A DNA stretch of 9,096 nt, from NCBI GenBank assembly GCA_018400565.1, contig JAGYMP010000084.1:1-9096 (forward strand), read 5' to 3'. The notes below the pieces were generated by a model. The model searched no databases and had not been told where the DNA came from. It worked only from the letters and a program-made list of their open reading frames with translations. Both the position numbers and the translations under genes were made by a program. Shown here in pieces: positions 7,434 to 9,096 of this stretch (position 1 is its first letter; the number at the start of each line of letters is the position of its first letter). The DNA comes from Bacilli bacterium. Its GTDB lineage: Bacteria; Bacillota_I; Bacilli_A; Izemoplasmatales; Hujiaoplasmataceae.

Positions 7434-8030
7434 ATGAAACCGACAACTTCCGCATTTATAACAAGTGCGACAAAACCAGATGAATTTCCCAAACCACGCC
7501 TTCCGGAAGTGGTTATCGCCGGTAGGAGTAACGTCGGGAAATCAACATTTATCAATGCTGTATTGAATCGAAAAAAATTAGCACGAACATCGCAGAAACC
7601 CGGTAAAACACGACTTCTTAATTTTTTTCTTGTGAACGACACATTTTATTTTGTTGATGTTCCCGGTTATGGTTTTGCACATGCCTCCAAGCAAACGATT
7701 ATGTCATTTAAGACGATGATTGAGACGTATCTCGAAGAAAGCGGCCATATCCGCGGAGCAGTTTTATTGCTTGATGTCAGAAGAATTCCAAACGATGACG
7801 ATCACTTGATGATGGATTATTTTCATAGCAGGGGAATACCCGTGTTGTTCGTCCTGACGAAGGCCGATAAACCGTCACGGAATAAATTAGCTGTCCAGCA
7901 GCGAAAGATCAGACAGCAACTTGAATTTTATCCTGAAGATGCATGTTTTACTTTCTCTGCTGTATCACGGCAAAACAAAGAAGCCATTTTGGATGTCATC
8001 ACCCAATGGGTCGGTGTGAGTAATGGTTAA
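7434..8030 (+). CDS. ysxC: Ribosome biogenesis GTP-binding protein YsxC/EngB
   Basis: A 198-residue TRAFAC-class GTPase that acts in late assembly of the 50S ribosomal subunit in Bacillus and is essential there. All GTPase motifs are visible: G1 GRSNVGKST (30-38), G2 Thr59 in PGKTR, G3 DVPGYGFA (75-82), G4 TKAD (142-145), and G5 FSAVS (174-178). The family signature LARTSxKPGKT is at 49-59. The length matches single-domain YsxC. ATG 7434 is chosen because its MK start aligns with B. subtilis YsxC and it follows an excellent ribosome binding site. It has its own promoter just past a terminator, so it is independent of the deoC operon. Its final 8 nt overlap the next gene, making the two probably co-transcribed. 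The usual lon neighbour is not present. Confidence 0.97.
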   Translation: MKPTTSAFITSATKPDEFPKPRLPEVVIAGRSNVGKSTFINAVLNRKKLARTSQKPGKTRLLNFFLVNDTFYFVDVPGYGFAHASKQTIMSFKTMIETYLEESGHIRGAVLLLDVRRIPNDDDHLMMDYFHSRGIPVLFVLTKADKPSRNKLAVQQRKIRQQLEFYPEDACFTFSAVSRQNKEAILDVITQWVGVSNG

Positions 8031-8787
8031 AACGTATTATGATGGTATAGCCCAAGATTATGAACGGCTGGTCAAGAGCCAAGACGATCGGAAACAATTC
8101 CCTTACGATGGCTACAAACATATTTTACGCACGGTTGCTGAAGAGATGATGACCATCTCCAGCGACGATGAGTCAATTAAACATATTCTTGATGCAGGCA
8201 TCGGAACCGGTTATTTGTATGAGTTTTATCCCACCAACCAAAGCGAGATCACCGGTATCGATCTATCACCGAACATGCTTGATCTGGCACGAAAGCGCGT
8301 TCCGAAAGGGCTTTTTTTGGAGGCGAACATCAACAATGGGTTGCCCGATTGCATCACAAGAAAACAATACGATGTGATTGTTTCCACTTACATGTGCGAA
8401 CATCTCAACCACACCCATTTGATGCGGTTCATCGAACGTGTTCTCCCGCTGTTGAAACCGTTTGGCAAACTATTGATCGCCGGACCGATCTTTTATGATT
8501 TTACGACAAAAAAATCATTCCAGAGGGAGTATTACACGGAACCCGGCCTGTCTCTTTACTTCCATGTGTATGAGAGCATTGTGTCAGACGCCCCGAATCA
8601 TTTATCATTTAGTTTTATGCAGATTAAGCCTCATGCCGGTGTCATCATGGTCCAGAAAAGTTATGAATATGCTTTACAAATGGAAGAGTCTTTGATAGAA
8701 TACAATAGAAATACAGTGAAGTGGAAGAGTAGTCAATCACGGAAAAAAGAGAGTGGGCGGAAGGTGAAAGCCCATCAAAACGATTGA
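8023..8787 (+). CDS. Class I SAM-dependent methyltransferase, substrate unknown
   Basis: A 254-residue Rossmann-fold methyltransferase. The SAM-binding motif I is ILDAGIGTGYL (55-65), the ribose-contacting acidic residue is Asp80 in ITGIDLSPNML (76-86), and the later motifs are YDVIVSTYMCEHL (116-128) and LLKPFGKLLIAGP (143-155). This resembles the Methyltransf_11/25 group, but nothing identifies the substrate. The ATG lies inside the last codons of engB (8-nt overlap) with only a weak GGTGTGAG upstream, so translation is probably coupled. The last ~25 residues (about 230-254) are strikingly Lys/Arg/Ser-rich. They are encoded by the same DNA as Stem I of a T-box leader, and the TGA stop sits within the leader's specifier-adjacent helix. 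The tail may therefore be a by-product of the overlap rather than a conserved part of the fold. Confidence 0.9.
   Translation: MVKTYYDGIAQDYERLVKSQDDRKQFPYDGYKHILRTVAEEMMTISSDDESIKHILDAGIGTGYLYEFYPTNQSEITGIDLSPNMLDLARKRVPKGLFLEANINNGLPDCITRKQYDVIVSTYMCEHLNHTHLMRFIERVLPLLKPFGKLLIAGPIFYDFTTKKSFQREYYTEPGLSLYFHVYESIVSDAPNHLSFSFMQIKPHAGVIMVQKSYEYALQMEESLIEYNRNTVKWKSSQSRKKESGRKVKAHQND
8673..8701 (+). promoter_or_regulatory. Promoter of the T-box leader, inside the methyltransferase gene
   Basis: TTTACA (8673-8678) and TAGAAT (8696-8701) are 17 nt apart and each differs from consensus at one base. TGA at 8693-8695 adds an extended -10. Transcription should begin near 8708, just before the base of T-box Stem I. 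An overlapping TACAAT (8701-8706) has no -35 at a usable distance. Confidence 0.72.
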
Positions 8788-8925
8788 TGAATGTCGCCAT
8801 GGAGTAGAATCGGTGAAGTTATTCGTCAACTGATTCCGTTGGTCCGCGTTAAGGAAAAGAGCCGACAAATGTCGGAAACTAAGGTGGTACCGCGATTTAA
8901 TCGCCCTTTTCGGGGCGGTTTTTTT
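8708..8925 (+). promoter_or_regulatory. T-box riboswitch, valine specifier (GUC) inferred
   Basis: A tRNA-sensing transcription-attenuation leader. Stem I: loop-E AGUA (8728-8731) faces GAA (8789-8791); helix UCAAUC (8733-8738) pairs with GAUUGA (8782-8787); AGAGAG is at 8748-8753; the apical stem UGGGC (8754-8758) pairs with GCCCA (8770-8774) and includes GGUGAAA. The specifier loop reads GAA-U-GUC-G-CC, so the specifier is GUC (8793-8795, Val), one base after GAA as in other T-boxes. A Stem II-like helix pairs GAAUC (8807-8811) with GAUUC (8832-8836). Stem III pairs CCGAC with GUCGG (8862-8875). Antiterminator: AAGG (8881-8884), bulge UGGUACC (8885-8891), GCGAU (8892-8896)/AUCGC (8900-8904), CCUU (8905-8908). 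Bulge UGGU pairs with ACCA, fitting an A73 tRNA such as tRNA-Val but not tRNA-Cys (U73). Uncharged tRNA would stabilise the antiterminator and turn on the Nudix gene. Confidence 0.95.
8899..8925 (+). terminator. T-box-controlled intrinsic terminator
   Basis: AATCGCCC (8899-8906) pairs with GGGCGGTT (8913-8920) with one G-U pair around a 6-nt loop, and the T run spans 8919-8925. Bases 8899-8908 are shared with the 3' arm of the antiterminator, so the two structures are mutually exclusive. It also ends transcripts arriving from engB and the methyltransferase when the leader is off. Confidence 0.92.
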
Positions 8926-8928
8926 ATG

Positions 8929-8936
8929 AGGGGGGC
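8929..8936 (+). promoter_or_regulatory. Ribosome binding site of the Nudix gene
   Basis: GAGGGGGG lies 7 nt before ATG 8944. It selects this start over the in-frame ATG at 8926, which directly follows the terminator U tract and has no ribosome binding site. Confidence 0.7.
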
Positions 8937-8943
8937 AATTGCT

Positions 8944-9096
8944 ATGCCGCAAGAAGATTATATCGTCTATCTCAGAAAGATGGTCGGTAACAAGAAAATC
9001 ATATTAAACGCCACAGCAGTCATTATTACGAATGAGAAGAATGAAGTTCTTCTTGAGAAACGTTCGGATAATAAAAAATGGGGGTTGCCGGGTGGT
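8944..9096 (+). CDS. Nudix hydrolase (N-terminal 51 residues; 3' end outside window)
   Basis: The visible 51 codons encode the beginning of a Nudix-fold pyrophosphohydrolase: an N-terminal lead-in with YLRKMVGNKKII (9-20), the first core strand NATAVIITNEKNEVLLEKR (22-40), and WGLPGG (46-51), which opens the Nudix box (G-x5-E-x7-REUXEE). The catalytic REUXEE part lies past the window end, so activity and substrate cannot be judged. This family hydrolyses nucleoside diphosphates linked to another moiety (NDP-sugars, ADP-ribose, (d)NTPs, cofactors). It is the first gene after a T-box leader, which is unusual because T-boxes normally control aminoacyl-tRNA synthetase, amino-acid biosynthesis or transport genes. 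It may head an operon containing such a gene. Confidence 0.88.
   Translation, partial: MPQEDYIVYLRKMVGNKKIILNATAVIITNEKNEVLLEKRSDNKKWGLPGG

Noticed and set aside
8791..8794. Cys (UGU) or Met (AUG) specifier for the T-box
   Set aside because: Both put the triplet out of register with GAA-N-specifier-purine-CC, and the UGGU bulge does not pair with the U73 end expected of tRNA-Cys.
8926..8943. Nudix start at the in-frame ATG 8926
   Set aside because: It directly follows the terminator U run and has no Shine-Dalgarno; GAGGGGGG is correctly spaced for 8944 instead.
8737..8952. Antisense 71-codon ORF across the T-box
   Set aside because: It is the complement of RNA structural elements and the terminator, with no family resemblance; the conserved T-box explains the sequence.
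1..9096. CRISPR arrays, insertion sequences, tRNA/rRNA genes, phage or defence modules
   Set aside because: No regularly spaced repeats, terminal inverted repeats, transposase motifs or tRNA-like folds were seen; the window is compact housekeeping sequence.

Overview
The window comes from a Bacillota (low-to-moderate GC Gram-positive) chromosome. Evidence: strong Shine-Dalgarno sequences, sigma-A type promoters, a T-box riboswitch, an IleRS closely resembling the Staphylococcus/Bacillus type, a YmfF/YmfH peptidase pair and YsxC/EngB. TGA is a stop codon here (ileS, deoC, deoD, methyltransferase), so a Mycoplasma/Spiroplasma-type code is excluded. Acholeplasma-, Izemoplasma- or Erysipelotrichia-like relatives remain possible. 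All genes lie on the + strand.

Layout. (1) 1-2720: isoleucyl-tRNA synthetase; its first few codons lie before the window. (2) A perfect consensus promoter (TTGACA-17-TATAAT) begins two bases after the ileS stop and drives a tight five-gene run: deoC, an unrecognised two-helix membrane protein, deoD, a YmfF-like M16 protein without the zinc motif, and a YmfH-like M16 protein with it. The run ends at an intrinsic terminator that begins in the last stop codon. (3) 7388-8787: an extended -10 promoter with a leader of only about 11 nt drives engB/ysxC, which overlaps a class I SAM methyltransferase gene by 8 nt. (4) 8673-9096: a promoter inside the methyltransferase gene starts a complete T-box leader whose Stem I overlaps the last ~25 codons of that gene. 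The leader ends in antiterminator/terminator structures just before a Nudix hydrolase gene that runs off the window.

How it fits together. DeoC and DeoD are the nucleoside/deoxyribose salvage enzymes; the M16 pair has complementary half-sites and probably acts as a heterodimer. EngB is an essential 50S assembly GTPase. The T-box reads as valine-responsive: specifier GUC, and bulge UGGU matching an A73 tRNA acceptor end. Its first gene being a Nudix hydrolase is the most unusual regulatory pairing here; a valine-related gene may follow downstream. I see no insertion sequences, CRISPR arrays, tRNA/rRNA genes or phage genes, and no wholly new multi-gene system. The most novel material is the T-box/CDS overlap, the T-box-Nudix pairing and the uncharacterised membrane protein.
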